From the NCBI GenBank assembly GCA_902491395.1, contig CABUHO010000001.1:62001-126000 (forward strand): 64,000 nucleotides of DNA, in the 5' to 3' direction. The notes under the pieces are model-generated. The model worked only from the letters and a program-made list of their open reading frames with translations, had not been told where the DNA came from and did not search any database. Source of the DNA: an uncultured Collinsella sp. GTDB lineage: Bacteria; Actinomycetota; Coriobacteriia; Coriobacteriales; Coriobacteriaceae. How positions within the stretch are numbered: position 1 is the first letter of the stretch; every line of letters starts with the position of its first letter. A program made the position numbers and the translations under genes. Positions 32,660 to 41,831 of this stretch are shown here, in pieces.

Positions 32660-35302
32660 CTACTTTCTAAAGAACGGCAACCCGCCCTTTTTGACATTGT
32701 CAGCGAGAATCGCGTCAATCTGTTGCGCAACATCGGCAGGAGCCGTAATTCCCAGTGCCTCGAGCGCGCGGGGCCCGCAGTAACGGGCGCATTCGTGCTT
32801 AAGGGCGCCCTGGTTCTCGAGCTTAACTTTGGAAAGAACCTTGCCCATAGCGGCGTGCATGTCTTCGCGATTCACTCCGTAAACCGCTAGATACGAAAGA
32901 ACCAGCGCCAAACGATCAAACGATCCCTGCCTGCCGCGCGAATACTTTAAAGCAAGCTGAGCGCAGGCTTCGAAGACAGGCAGCCAACAGGTGTCCGACA
33001 TTGCAGCCATGGCAAAGGCAAAATCGCCAAGGTCTTTGCAACACCCCAAAACACCCTGGGCGAAAGCGTCGCAGATCCTATCTCGATCACGGCCCTCAAC
33101 GTCGGAAAAATCGACAGCCCCACGGTAGCTTTTTAGGATATCCGGGATTCCCTGATATGCCCTGAAATCCGCACTCGCCTGAGAAGCCCTCCCCAACTCC
33201 GCAAGTGTCAGTGCGAGCATGCCCTGGCGGCCAAGCACCGCCGCGTTCGCAGCCCGGGAATAGCCATAAAGAGCGCGCAACGTCCTAAGGTCTTCTTTTG
33301 ACAGATTCAAAGGATCGATTCCATCCGTAAGGCCTTGCGAAGCAGTGCTCATCGTTTTTACCATGGGCGGGCAGCACACCAACTTGTTACTAGGAGCCGC
33401 CTTAGCTAGGGATTCAACAAGCTCGCGAAGTATCGAGGTTGCCTTATCGCTGTGGCAACTTAGCAGGAAAGCAACATATAGGGACGTAGTGTCGGTATAA
33501 CCTATGGCAAGCGCCTTATGAGTAGGGAATCCTTCCCTACAGCAGATTTTATACAGATCCGACGCAGCCTCTACGCTCTCGACGTGGCCCAAGCCAAACG
33601 AGAACATGGTTCCCATGTCTTGCTCGCGTCCATGGTCGCTCAGCCATACAAGACCACGCGGAAGTTCTCCAACCTTGGCATACGGAGCGCGAGCAGCGAT
33701 GACCCCCCAAATGCCATTAATCTCCTTCGGGGCAACAACGCACACCGCCGTCACCGCCGCCTCGACGGCAGATTCGTAAACATCGAGCGAATGGGTGAAC
33801 CCGTTGACATAGGCAATCACAGCCGTCGATAGCTTCACGCGATCAAGAGCAAAGGCCGCTTGCAGGGCCCCAGCGGCAAAGCGTCCAAGCTCGCCGTCGG
33901 GACCAGCTTCCTCCAGCGTACACTTGCGAGCCGCAGCAGATTTAGAGAACAGATCCAGCAAATCGATAATCTTCTGAACGTCCGATACCTCGCCCGGCGC
34001 AAACAGCCACGAAGAATCGCCGCCGCGCTGAAGAATTGCCAAAAGGTCGAGACCGGCACGCGAACAAGATTCGCATAGCGAGCTCAACTGTTTGGGGAAG
34101 TCCTGCGGCGTCACCGAGGCATCGGAAAGCAGACGCGATACCGTAGCGGCCGCGACGGCGCACACGCCCTCGCGCCTCTCGGCATCCATTCCGCCTACAC
34201 GCCGCAGCAGATAGCTCAAAACAGGGATGAGCACGCCAAGACCCATATCCGCCAGCGTATCGAGCGAATCTACGAGCTGATTGGTAAGTTGCGCGTTTGT
34301 TGCCTCGTCGGACGAAGCCTCTGCAAAGGAGAGTGCACGTAGAAGCCTGCCCGCGTCCGCATCCGGCTCGCTCTTTCCAAGCAATGCCCACAAATCATGG
34401 GCATCGTCCAGTGCGCCCAACATGAATTTAGCCGTCGTGTGCTCCTGGACAAAACTGCAGAAATCCGCGAGGCGCTTGGGGTTCAGCGAATAGGAAAGCT
34501 CGACAAATCCCAGATATCCGTCAACACCTGCGTAGGACCCATTGCTATCCGGGTTATGCGGATCAAAGACGATCCAACCACTTGTCACGTAATCCGGAGC
34601 CGCCGCGATGGCCTCGGCAGAAGCGTTGATGATATCGCCCGATGCCTCGGTTGCATCATCGGCACCCAGCACAAAGGAAATTTGGCGTGACAAACGCAGC
34701 GGCAAGGCATAAGAAATGGCTCCGATAATCTGAGCCGCCTCCTCCGCCGTGGCAACGACAACAAGCTGTTTGCCGCCCATCTTTGCTGCAAAGAGCTTTG
34801 CCAGCAGCTCCCCCATGGAGTCCGCCATGTCCTCGTCCTCGAGCCATTCGCAGGCTTCATCAAAAGTGACTTTGCCAGCGGGGGCCAAATCTACGCGCGG
34901 CAGATAGTCGGGCTTCTCCGCGCTCTGAACTTCGGGCCCCATCTGCGAACGCAGCACAGACGAACCTATGAGCTCAATGGGTGCAAACGACATATCAGCC
35001 CAGGGAACAAGAAACGACTGGCGCAACATATTGCCCGAACGCCCCTGCGGCCCCATGTAGTCGTGAGGCAGCCGGGTGTTGTTGCAGTATAGACAGTAGT
35101 CCCCATCGAGCGGATGATAGCCAAAGATAGAGAAGCCCAAATCGTGCGGAACAGGGTCGACAAACAGGGCATTGTAGCCCTGAGACGCGCCAGCAGCGGG
35201 GATGGACGGGAGCTTCTCGTCGTATGAGAAGACCTGGAAGCCATCGGAGGTCCCCTCTATGCCGCGGCGACACGAGGTATAGATAATCTGGTGAGCAGCC
35301 AT
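32660..35302 (-). CDS. GTPase-associated protein 1 (GAP1)-like protein
   Basis: An 880-residue soluble protein. The N-terminal 250 residues (IIYTSCRRGIEGTSDGFQVF, then LFVDPVPHDLGFSIFGYHPL) resemble the N-terminal domain of GTPase-associated protein 1, a family found beside double-GTPase genes in predicted bacterial conflict systems. The remainder is mostly helical, repeat-like and without catalytic motifs, consistent with a large scaffold or effector-control region. It lies 3 nt after a GTPase gene, as in those systems. The family call is by resemblance and has not been searched. ATG 35302 has AAGGAG upstream. Confidence 0.6.
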   Translation of the reverse strand: MAAHQIIYTSCRRGIEGTSDGFQVFSYDEKLPSIPAAGASQGYNALFVDPVPHDLGFSIFGYHPLDGDYCLYCNNTRLPHDYMGPQGRSGNMLRQSFLVPWADMSFAPIELIGSSVLRSQMGPEVQSAEKPDYLPRVDLAPAGKVTFDEACEWLEDEDMADSMGELLAKLFAAKMGGKQLVVVATAEEAAQIIGAISYALPLRLSRQISFVLGADDATEASGDIINASAEAIAAAPDYVTSGWIVFDPHNPDSNGSYAGVDGYLGFVELSYSLNPKRLADFCSFVQEHTTAKFMLGALDDAHDLWALLGKSEPDADAGRLLRALSFAEASSDEATNAQLTNQLVDSLDTLADMGLGVLIPVLSYLLRRVGGMDAERREGVCAVAAATVSRLLSDASVTPQDFPKQLSSLCESCSRAGLDLLAILQRGGDSSWLFAPGEVSDVQKIIDLLDLFSKSAAARKCTLEEAGPDGELGRFAAGALQAAFALDRVKLSTAVIAYVNGFTHSLDVYESAVEAAVTAVCVVAPKEINGIWGVIAARAPYAKVGELPRGLVWLSDHGREQDMGTMFSFGLGHVESVEAASDLYKICCREGFPTHKALAIGYTDTTSLYVAFLLSCHSDKATSILRELVESLAKAAPSNKLVCCPPMVKTMSTASQGLTDGIDPLNLSKEDLRTLRALYGYSRAANAAVLGRQGMLALTLAELGRASQASADFRAYQGIPDILKSYRGAVDFSDVEGRDRDRICDAFAQGVLGCCKDLGDFAFAMAAMSDTCWLPVFEACAQLALKYSRGRQGSFDRLALVLSYLAVYGVNREDMHAAMGKVLSKVKLENQGALKHECARYCGPRALEALGITAPADVAQQIDAILADNVKKGGLPFFRK
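32696..32731 (-). promoter_or_regulatory. Regulon promoter P6, inside the GAP1-like gene
   Basis: GTTGCGCAAC at 32722-32731 (within codons for DVAQQ), 20 nt, then GACAAT (32696-32701), minus strand. It lies 64 nt (from the -10) upstream of the MGLF gene start at 32632. It could be a chance in-frame match, but both the palindrome and the spacing agree with the intergenic sites. Confidence 0.45.
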
Positions 35303-35305
35303 GTT

Positions 35306-36601
35306 CTACTCCTTGGTAATAAGGTGATTCTTGGCCATAATCCACAGCAGGGGATCCTCCACGCGCAGCGGACGAGGGCGCTTAACCGAGCCACTCTCGT
35401 CCGGAGCATTATGCAGGCCCAGGGCGGACACGCCAAAGAAAGCAACATCGCGGAAATTACTCTGAACACTCGAGACGATGGCGCCCTCATCCCAGTTTTC
35501 GAGCAGCGCACGCAGCTCGGCATCGACGGCCTGCTGATCCGCCTCGACAAAAGCACCGTGCTTAGCGTGTGGGCTCGGCTGTTGAACGGTAACCGCCGCG
35601 CCACAAATGGGCGTCAGCTGGTCAAACTTGGAGAAAGCGATGGCCACGGGCACGTCGATGGCATCCCCCTCGCGGATGCCGCGCGCCGTGCGGATAAGCG
35701 TCGTGATAGCACTGAGCACACCTTCGAAACCCGTCGTGCCCTGAACACCGCGGAGGCTGCTCGTAAGGTCCGTCTCGCCCGCTGCCTCGAGCTGCTCCCG
35801 AATGCCCGCAATCTGGAGCGGGTCGACAAGGAAGATGATGCCACGCGCATGCTGCAGGTAACGGTTGACCGTAGCAACGGCCTGCGGGTCTTCCAGGTCT
35901 TCGCCGGCGGCGTCGAAGAACGAAAGCGTAAATGCCTTTTTGCGGCCACGAGACGCCTCGGTATAGTTCCACGTGTAGATGAGCGGCATCTTGTCCTTGC
36001 GGTCGCCACCGCCCAGCGCGCGTGACGTTGCCTCGAGCGTATGCTGCTCCTCGAACAGTGGCTTGTACTTGGTCTCTTGGTACAGCTCACGGCAGTTATA
36101 AAGACCGTCCATGGTAAGGAACGGGTTTACGCCGGCATCCATGACATGCCCAACGCGGCGCGTGAGCTGGTCGATAAGAACGGTAATGTAATGGCTCTTG
36201 CCCGAGCCGCGCGTGCCCACGATAGCGATGATCTCGTTGTTGCCATCAATCGAAGACTGCGGCAGCGGACTGTGACACGAAGGACAAATGGGCACGGGCG
36301 TGTTGGAGTGGCACACGTCGCAGCACACGGAGCCACCGCCAAAGTGGCCCTGTTTTTGGGGCTTAAAGACATGTCCCACGGGCCTAGGACGAGGCCAGCC
36401 ACGAAACGTCGAGTACTTCTCGTCCACCTCGGCCGCAGACCCCGAAGGGCCGGCGTCGCACTGGCGATTTGTGCAGCGATACTCTATGGCATCGGCCCCA
36501 AACTGCTCAAAGCAAAATGGGCACACAATGCCGTTCGACGAGAAGGACGGCATGCCAGAAGGCGTAGCAGCCGATCCGAATAAAGACGAAAAGAAACCCA
36601 T
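35306..36601 (-). CDS. TRAFAC-like GTPase with zinc ribbons (double-GTPase type)
   Basis: A 431-residue protein beginning MGFFSSLFGSAATPSG. Two Cys-rich zinc ribbons at about 27-50 and 93-110. The GTPase domain has P-loop GTRGSGKSH (129-137), the Walker B/G3 region FFDAAGED (about 225-232), and SKFD as the NKxD equivalent (about 318-321). It fits the double-GTPase conflict-system families, of which a second member is encoded at 44374-45912. Bacterial relatives are thought to couple nucleotide state to an effector switch. It is adjacent to the GAP1-like gene downstream (3 nt apart). ATG 36601 has AAAGGG upstream. Confidence 0.75.
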   Translation of the reverse strand: MGFFSSLFGSAATPSGMPSFSSNGIVCPFCFEQFGADAIEYRCTNRQCDAGPSGSAAEVDEKYSTFRGWPRPRPVGHVFKPQKQGHFGGGSVCCDVCHSNTPVPICPSCHSPLPQSSIDGNNEIIAIVGTRGSGKSHYITVLIDQLTRRVGHVMDAGVNPFLTMDGLYNCRELYQETKYKPLFEEQHTLEATSRALGGGDRKDKMPLIYTWNYTEASRGRKKAFTLSFFDAAGEDLEDPQAVATVNRYLQHARGIIFLVDPLQIAGIREQLEAAGETDLTSSLRGVQGTTGFEGVLSAITTLIRTARGIREGDAIDVPVAIAFSKFDQLTPICGAAVTVQQPSPHAKHGAFVEADQQAVDAELRALLENWDEGAIVSSVQSNFRDVAFFGVSALGLHNAPDESGSVKRPRPLRVEDPLLWIMAKNHLITKE

Positions 36602-36613
36602 GATGAAAACCCT

Positions 36614-39600
36614 TTACTGAACGAGATAACCGGAAGAGGTAATGTAGGCATCCTCCACAGACTTAATGCCCGAAGCGGGAAACGCCTGGATAGATATCTT
36701 CTTGGCCTTGGGCAACGTAACCGTGATGCTGTAGGTTCCATCGACCTCGACGGGACCAAACTCCTCAAGCGTTACGGAATCGACCGATAACGCGGGCGAC
36801 AGGTTGCCGATGCAATAGGCAATCTTTGTCTTGGGCAACGTGAAGGAGCCGCCCTCTTGGGCCGAAAATGTGAACGTGGACTCTCGAGGACCAAAGAGTT
36901 TCTTGCTATCCGTGCGCTCGTAGCATACGTGTGCATGACGACGTTCAAAAATCTGCTGTGCGGGATCCGAGAACTCAAAACTGCCCACACTGCCCTTACG
37001 CGAAAAGACCGAAACGTAAAGCCTCTGTCCGTCGGGTGCCGGCACGGTCAGGCAGCCATCGCGCTCCCAGTTTTTCTTGGACACGGGTCGCGGTTGGCAC
37101 GAGGAGTCCGAAAGGTCGTCCACAAAACTCGTCTCGCTCACGGCAACACTAAATCCCGTCACCGCGCGGTCCTTTACCGAGACATAGATAAGCAGCTTGC
37201 CGTTTGCCTCCTCGATGGAGTCGATACTCACCTTGCCGCCGTTTGACACACGAGCCTTGGCGCCCACGATAGCGGAGCTACCGCAAACCGTGGCCGCAAA
37301 GAAGTAAAGGACCTCATCGCTCTTCCAGGTGAGCGTGCCTTTGCCCGGCCCGGCAACGTTCACGCTCACAACTTCAAAGTCTCGCTCGAGCGACGCCACA
37401 TCGGACGTCGATCCCGGCTGGGGAATGGATTTGGCGTCCACGGAGCCAAAGAAACGCACCTCGGCGCCAACATCCTCCCACTCAAGATCAAAGACGCCTT
37501 CCGCGCCCTTATGAGCACGCGAGACAAGGCCGTCTACATAGCGTGTAGCATCGAGCGGGGTCGCCTCGAATGTCTGCGGATGCGTCTGGCGACGGCCCAA
37601 GCCAACGATATCGAAGGAAGCACTCATCTCGTAGTGATACGTCACGCCGTCCGTAAGGCCGCCGATAACGTAGTGACCACCAGATGGGACGGTAATGGGG
37701 TCCCCGCCATCGAGCGGCGTAATCTGAACGGTCGCACTCGACGGCAGCGGCTTCCAAGACACCTCGATCTGTTCATGCGCCGGCATAAAGCGCACGTCCG
37801 TAAGGTCGGGCGCAAGAGCGATAACCTCGCTCGTAGCAGGCTGGGAACGCACACCGACGCGTACGACAACCACCTTGTATGCAAGAGCACACCCCTGGGG
37901 AGCATGCTCGTGGGTATATGAGGGCTGATCAGTCGTGCCAAGGAGCTGATCGCCAGAAGAACCGTCACCCTCGACAACGTAGACCTCGTACACAAGCGCA
38001 CCGCGCGAACGACTCGGCTGCCAAACAAGACTTACGGTCGAAGTCTCGGCATTGCCGCGAGCCTCCAAGTTGGAAACCGGCTGCGGGGCGTGCGACGCAA
38101 GGAACGAACGGGCAGCGGCGTGGTCGGCGCAGCGAGCGAGCGCCTGCTCACAGAGCTCGGCTGCCTCCTCCGCATCTGCCGTCCCCTGAGCTTGACGCAC
38201 AAGATCGTCCGCCTCGGCTACGCCCGAAGAAACTTCTGCCTCACGCGCCTTTAGATAGGCAGCATCGACGCCCGGTACGAGCAAGGCGCGCCTTAAGAGT
38301 CCATCTGCCTCCGCAAAGCGACGCTCCGCAATGGCAGACGTGAGCTTGGCACCCAAATCGCCCGCAGCAGCCTGGAGCTGAGCGACTTTTGTGTCGATCT
38401 CGGCAACACGGGGCAAGGACGGCCACGCCGAGCGTGCCTGAGCGAGGTTTGCCTTCGCACCCTCAAAGTTAAGCCAGCCCGCAAGCTTATCGGCAGCGTC
38501 GCACAGGCGCTCCGCATCCTCGATGGCCGCACCCAAAGGCGCACCGCAGCCGGGACAGCGGTCATTGGTGTTGGCATATTTCTTGTGACACGAGGGGCAC
38601 TCGAGCATGAGCGGCAAGCCGCAGCGACCGCACGTGGCAGCAGACTTGTCGTTCATATGACCACAGCGGCACTGAACAAGCGAGTCGAGCTCTGCATCTC
38701 GCTCAAGCGAAATGCCCTTCTTTTTGCAGTGACCAACGAGCAGGGAACGCGCCTCGGTCTTGTCTGCCACAAAGGGAGCAAGGGTCTCAACGGCAGCACG
38801 TTGCTGCTCGACCCTTAAGCTGTTGTCCGAGAACGATGCGAGCTCGTCGAGCTCATCAAAGACACGGTTGAGCTTAAGGCGATTGAGGCATGCGTCATAC
38901 TCTTTACGAGCGTCGTCTGTGCCAAAGGCCTTGCGGCACAGGGCCTCAAGGCTCGCCGCGGCCGCCTGCTCGGGCGTGTTGGCGCGGAACGATCCCGCCA
39001 CCTGCTTTGCCTTCGCAAGCAGGTCTGCACTCGGGGCGCGATAGGGGTCGGCACAACCATCTGGGCAAGCAAAGTCGTACAGATCGCTTTTGCCCAGGGC
39101 AATAAGATCCGTCTCCTTTTTATAGCCCGCCCAACCAGGAAGTTTATCTTCCATGTAGCGTTTGTAGACATCGTTTGATCCGTCGTTGGTAGATGCGGTG
39201 GCACCGCCCTCGGCAACCGTATACTTAAGCTCGGCGGCACGCTTGCGCACAAGGGCCTCATCCACCTGATACTCGACGCCAAAGTGGGTTTTCTTAATGC
39301 GCTTCTTGGTCTTGTTGCAGATAAGGTCCAGCTGACCGGCAGAAATCTGATTGTTTTCCGCCGCCGCCTCGAGCACCGGATCGAGCGCTCCGTTCACAAC
39401 CTTAAGAGCATTTGCCGCAATGGCAGAGACCTGGGCCTCGTTGCCATCGGCAAAGGCTTTCTCCATGTTGGGGACCTCGCCCAAGAAGCGCTTGTAGATA
39501 ATCTGGTCCGTACCGCGCGAAGCCTTAGGACCCCACGCCACGCGTGCGTCCGCAAGCAGCTGCCGGAGCTTTTCCTGTGAGGGAACGGGGTCAAGCGGCG

Positions 39601-39637
39601 CGCCAACGACGAGCAGCAAGTTAAGTTCTTGTTCCAT
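36614..39637 (-). CDS. Large zinc-ribbon and fibronectin III scaffold protein
   Basis: A 1007-residue protein. N-terminal about 315 residues: alpha/beta then helical, unrecognised. About 318-365: two consecutive zinc ribbons (CRCGHMN...CGRCG and CPSCH...CPGCG). About 370-520: Ala-rich helical segment resembling TPR or coiled coil. About 525-710: two fibronectin type III-like domains (PVSNLEARGNAETSTVSLVW; LTDVRFMPAHEQIEVSW). The last 300 residues are beta-rich. No signal peptide, so FN3 domains would be cytoplasmic here, which is uncommon. Probably a scaffold or substrate-recognition protein for the GTPase/Hsp70 partners encoded next to it. ATG 39637 has AGGGGG upstream. Confidence 0.75.
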   Translation of the reverse strand: MEQELNLLLVVGAPLDPVPSQEKLRQLLADARVAWGPKASRGTDQIIYKRFLGEVPNMEKAFADGNEAQVSAIAANALKVVNGALDPVLEAAAENNQISAGQLDLICNKTKKRIKKTHFGVEYQVDEALVRKRAAELKYTVAEGGATASTNDGSNDVYKRYMEDKLPGWAGYKKETDLIALGKSDLYDFACPDGCADPYRAPSADLLAKAKQVAGSFRANTPEQAAAASLEALCRKAFGTDDARKEYDACLNRLKLNRVFDELDELASFSDNSLRVEQQRAAVETLAPFVADKTEARSLLVGHCKKKGISLERDAELDSLVQCRCGHMNDKSAATCGRCGLPLMLECPSCHKKYANTNDRCPGCGAPLGAAIEDAERLCDAADKLAGWLNFEGAKANLAQARSAWPSLPRVAEIDTKVAQLQAAAGDLGAKLTSAIAERRFAEADGLLRRALLVPGVDAAYLKAREAEVSSGVAEADDLVRQAQGTADAEEAAELCEQALARCADHAAARSFLASHAPQPVSNLEARGNAETSTVSLVWQPSRSRGALVYEVYVVEGDGSSGDQLLGTTDQPSYTHEHAPQGCALAYKVVVVRVGVRSQPATSEVIALAPDLTDVRFMPAHEQIEVSWKPLPSSATVQITPLDGGDPITVPSGGHYVIGGLTDGVTYHYEMSASFDIVGLGRRQTHPQTFEATPLDATRYVDGLVSRAHKGAEGVFDLEWEDVGAEVRFFGSVDAKSIPQPGSTSDVASLERDFEVVSVNVAGPGKGTLTWKSDEVLYFFAATVCGSSAIVGAKARVSNGGKVSIDSIEEANGKLLIYVSVKDRAVTGFSVAVSETSFVDDLSDSSCQPRPVSKKNWERDGCLTVPAPDGQRLYVSVFSRKGSVGSFEFSDPAQQIFERRHAHVCYERTDSKKLFGPRESTFTFSAQEGGSFTLPKTKIAYCIGNLSPALSVDSVTLEEFGPVEVDGTYSITVTLPKAKKISIQAFPASGIKSVEDAYITSSGYLVQ

Positions 39638-39648
39638 AAATAAGCCCC

Positions 39649-41796
39649 CTAAATGCTGATGCCAGAACCGCTCGAGATAGAGCGACCGATGCTCGAAAAT
39701 GCAGTGCCAAGTTCAGAGAAATCAAAGAGGCCCGCGTAGCTATCGGAGGTGGAGATCTTCTTGAGGAATTCCAGGTTGGCGCCAGGGGTGCCGATGCCGA
39801 TAATGGTTACGCCGCCCATCTTGAGTTCCTTAGAATCCTGCACGGCCTTAACGGTATTCATCCAGGCACCATCGGTAAGAATGAGGAGAACGTCCGCTTG
39901 CGCGTCGCTCGTATCCATTTTTGTATCTAACCAATCCGCATAAACGCCCAACGGGTTGTCCGTTCCTCCGCCGCATTTATAAGCGAGCTCGGAACGAAAA
40001 CCCCTATCGCTATCGCTCGTGAGCATCGCAACTTTGTCGTAATCCAGCGTTGGATCACAGCAGACTTTTGCATTAGACCCAAAGTACATCACGCCAACTC
40101 GGACGCCCGACCCTTCAACGGAATCGAGGAACGCCGTCGCGGCCTTCTCAGCGGCCTTAAAACCCCCGCCGTACATCGAGCCAGAGACATCGACACAGAT
40201 CATGACGCGCGCGTCGACATGGCCGTGCCTCTCCACCTTGACGTCGTTGTCAGTCGGCGCCCTGAGGAAACGAGAGAGGTCTGTCTCGACCTCGGCGCGC
40301 TCCACCTTGAGCGCCTTGCCGGAGGACGCGAGCGTGGCGCCCACCTCGATCGTGGCGTTCTCCGTGTAGGAGTAGGACACCCTGACGCGCGTCTCGCGGC
40401 CGCGCTCGCCGGGGATCTTGGGCACCACGTACTTGCCCACCACCGTGTTGTTGAGCGGCGCCGGGTCGTCTCCCTGCAGGAGGTAGACCTCGAGCGAGCC
40501 GGGGTGGCTCGGCGTGGCGCCCACGGCGTACTCGCGGCTGTTCGTGGCCGGGATGGGCGTGTTCTTGGCGATGATGGTGGAGTTCACGTAGCGCGAACGG
40601 TCTTCGCTCTCCGCAATCATGCCCATAGAGTGCGCGGTGCAGTCCACCAGCTTGGGAAGAGCGCCCAAAGAGAAGCGCGGGGCGGCGGCAGAAGCGCCGG
40701 GGAGCGAGAACGTGGTGCCGCACTTTTGGGCCGCATACACGGCAGCGCCCAGGGCCACGGCCTCGTCGGGGTTAACGTTGCCGCCAATGGGACCACTGCC
40801 CACCTTGCCGGTAAGGTACTCGCGCACCTGCGGCATCTTGGTGGAGCCGCCAACAAGAATGTAGCCGTCAACCTGCGCCCACGAAAGCCCCGCCTCACGC
40901 AGCGCCTCCTCACAGCAATCCGTTGTAAGCGTCAGCAGATGACGCGTAGCCTCCTCAAAGTCTTCGCGCGTGACCTCGATGGTGCCAGAAATGGACTCCG
41001 CCATAACGCGAGCACGCGTACGAGCACGGTTTGTAAGGTCGCGCTTGACCTGTTCGGATACAACGGCAAGCGTATTAATGTCGGAAGGCGTGAGGTCCGA
41101 CTCAACATCGTCGCGGTCCAGTCCCTTGGCATCGCAAAGTTGATCCAGAATAAAGTCCGAGAGGGCGCTATCCCACTGGCGACCGCCCAACTGGTGATTG
41201 CCAGTAGAAGACAAAACGCGAATCTCGCGCCCTGAGAGCCTAGCTACCGTCACATCGAACGTGCCGCCACCCAGATCGTAGATGAGAATTGTACGCTCGC
41301 CAGCGGCATCCGCACTCATAAGTCCGTAGGCGTAGGCAGCGGCCGAAGGCTCGTTCAGCGTACCCAGGGCGCGCACGCCCGTACGCCGCAGGGCCTCGAG
41401 CGTTGCCTCGCGCTGAGGTGCTTCAAAGTATGCGGGCACCGTCACCACGGCAGAATCAATCTGGACATTGTTGGCGCGAGAAACATCTGCAATCAGATGG
41501 CGCAAAAACGTGGACGAAAGCGTGGTCGCGTCGAATTCGCAACCGCGCAGGTACTCCACGTAACCGGCATTGCCCATATTCGTCTTGTAAAAGGAGGCCA
41601 CATTGGCATCGCCCATGAGCTGGGCCTCCTTGGCCGCCTCGCCGCAGGCGACCGACCCGTCTTCAGCGATGGCGACCACGGAGGGGGTCGTGTGCTCGCC
41701 AGACGAATTGGGGAGAATCCTGGGCTCGCCATCCGCACCCACGCACGCAACAGCGCTAAACGTCGTCCCCAGATCGATACCTACCGCGATACCCAT
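39649..41796 (-). CDS. Hsp70-VWA fusion protein
   Basis: A 715-residue protein. Residues 1-510 are an Hsp70: ATP phosphate loop DLGTTFS (8-14), YDLGGGTFDV (173-182), VGGSTKMP (315-322), then a substrate-binding beta domain (about 385-510). Instead of the helical lid the C-terminus (about 528-715) is a von Willebrand A domain with an intact MIDAS: DVSGS (536-540), a Thr in GGGTDNP (about 600) and LTDGAW (about 633). Hsp70 binds clients with ATP, VWA domains bind partners through metal; the fusion suggests a chaperone-type switch on a partner complex. Followed 11 nt on by the scaffold gene. A GC-rich patch marks the substrate-binding part (see findings). Confidence 0.93.
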   Translation of the reverse strand: MGIAVGIDLGTTFSAVACVGADGEPRILPNSSGEHTTPSVVAIAEDGSVACGEAAKEAQLMGDANVASFYKTNMGNAGYVEYLRGCEFDATTLSSTFLRHLIADVSRANNVQIDSAVVTVPAYFEAPQREATLEALRRTGVRALGTLNEPSAAAYAYGLMSADAAGERTILIYDLGGGTFDVTVARLSGREIRVLSSTGNHQLGGRQWDSALSDFILDQLCDAKGLDRDDVESDLTPSDINTLAVVSEQVKRDLTNRARTRARVMAESISGTIEVTREDFEEATRHLLTLTTDCCEEALREAGLSWAQVDGYILVGGSTKMPQVREYLTGKVGSGPIGGNVNPDEAVALGAAVYAAQKCGTTFSLPGASAAAPRFSLGALPKLVDCTAHSMGMIAESEDRSRYVNSTIIAKNTPIPATNSREYAVGATPSHPGSLEVYLLQGDDPAPLNNTVVGKYVVPKIPGERGRETRVRVSYSYTENATIEVGATLASSGKALKVERAEVETDLSRFLRAPTDNDVKVERHGHVDARVMICVDVSGSMYGGGFKAAEKAATAFLDSVEGSGVRVGVMYFGSNAKVCCDPTLDYDKVAMLTSDSDRGFRSELAYKCGGGTDNPLGVYADWLDTKMDTSDAQADVLLILTDGAWMNTVKAVQDSKELKMGGVTIIGIGTPGANLEFLKKISTSDSYAGLFDFSELGTAFSSIGRSISSGSGISI

Positions 41797-41831
41797 ATCG
41801 TCTCCCTCAACTCATCTGTCTACTTAGTGTT

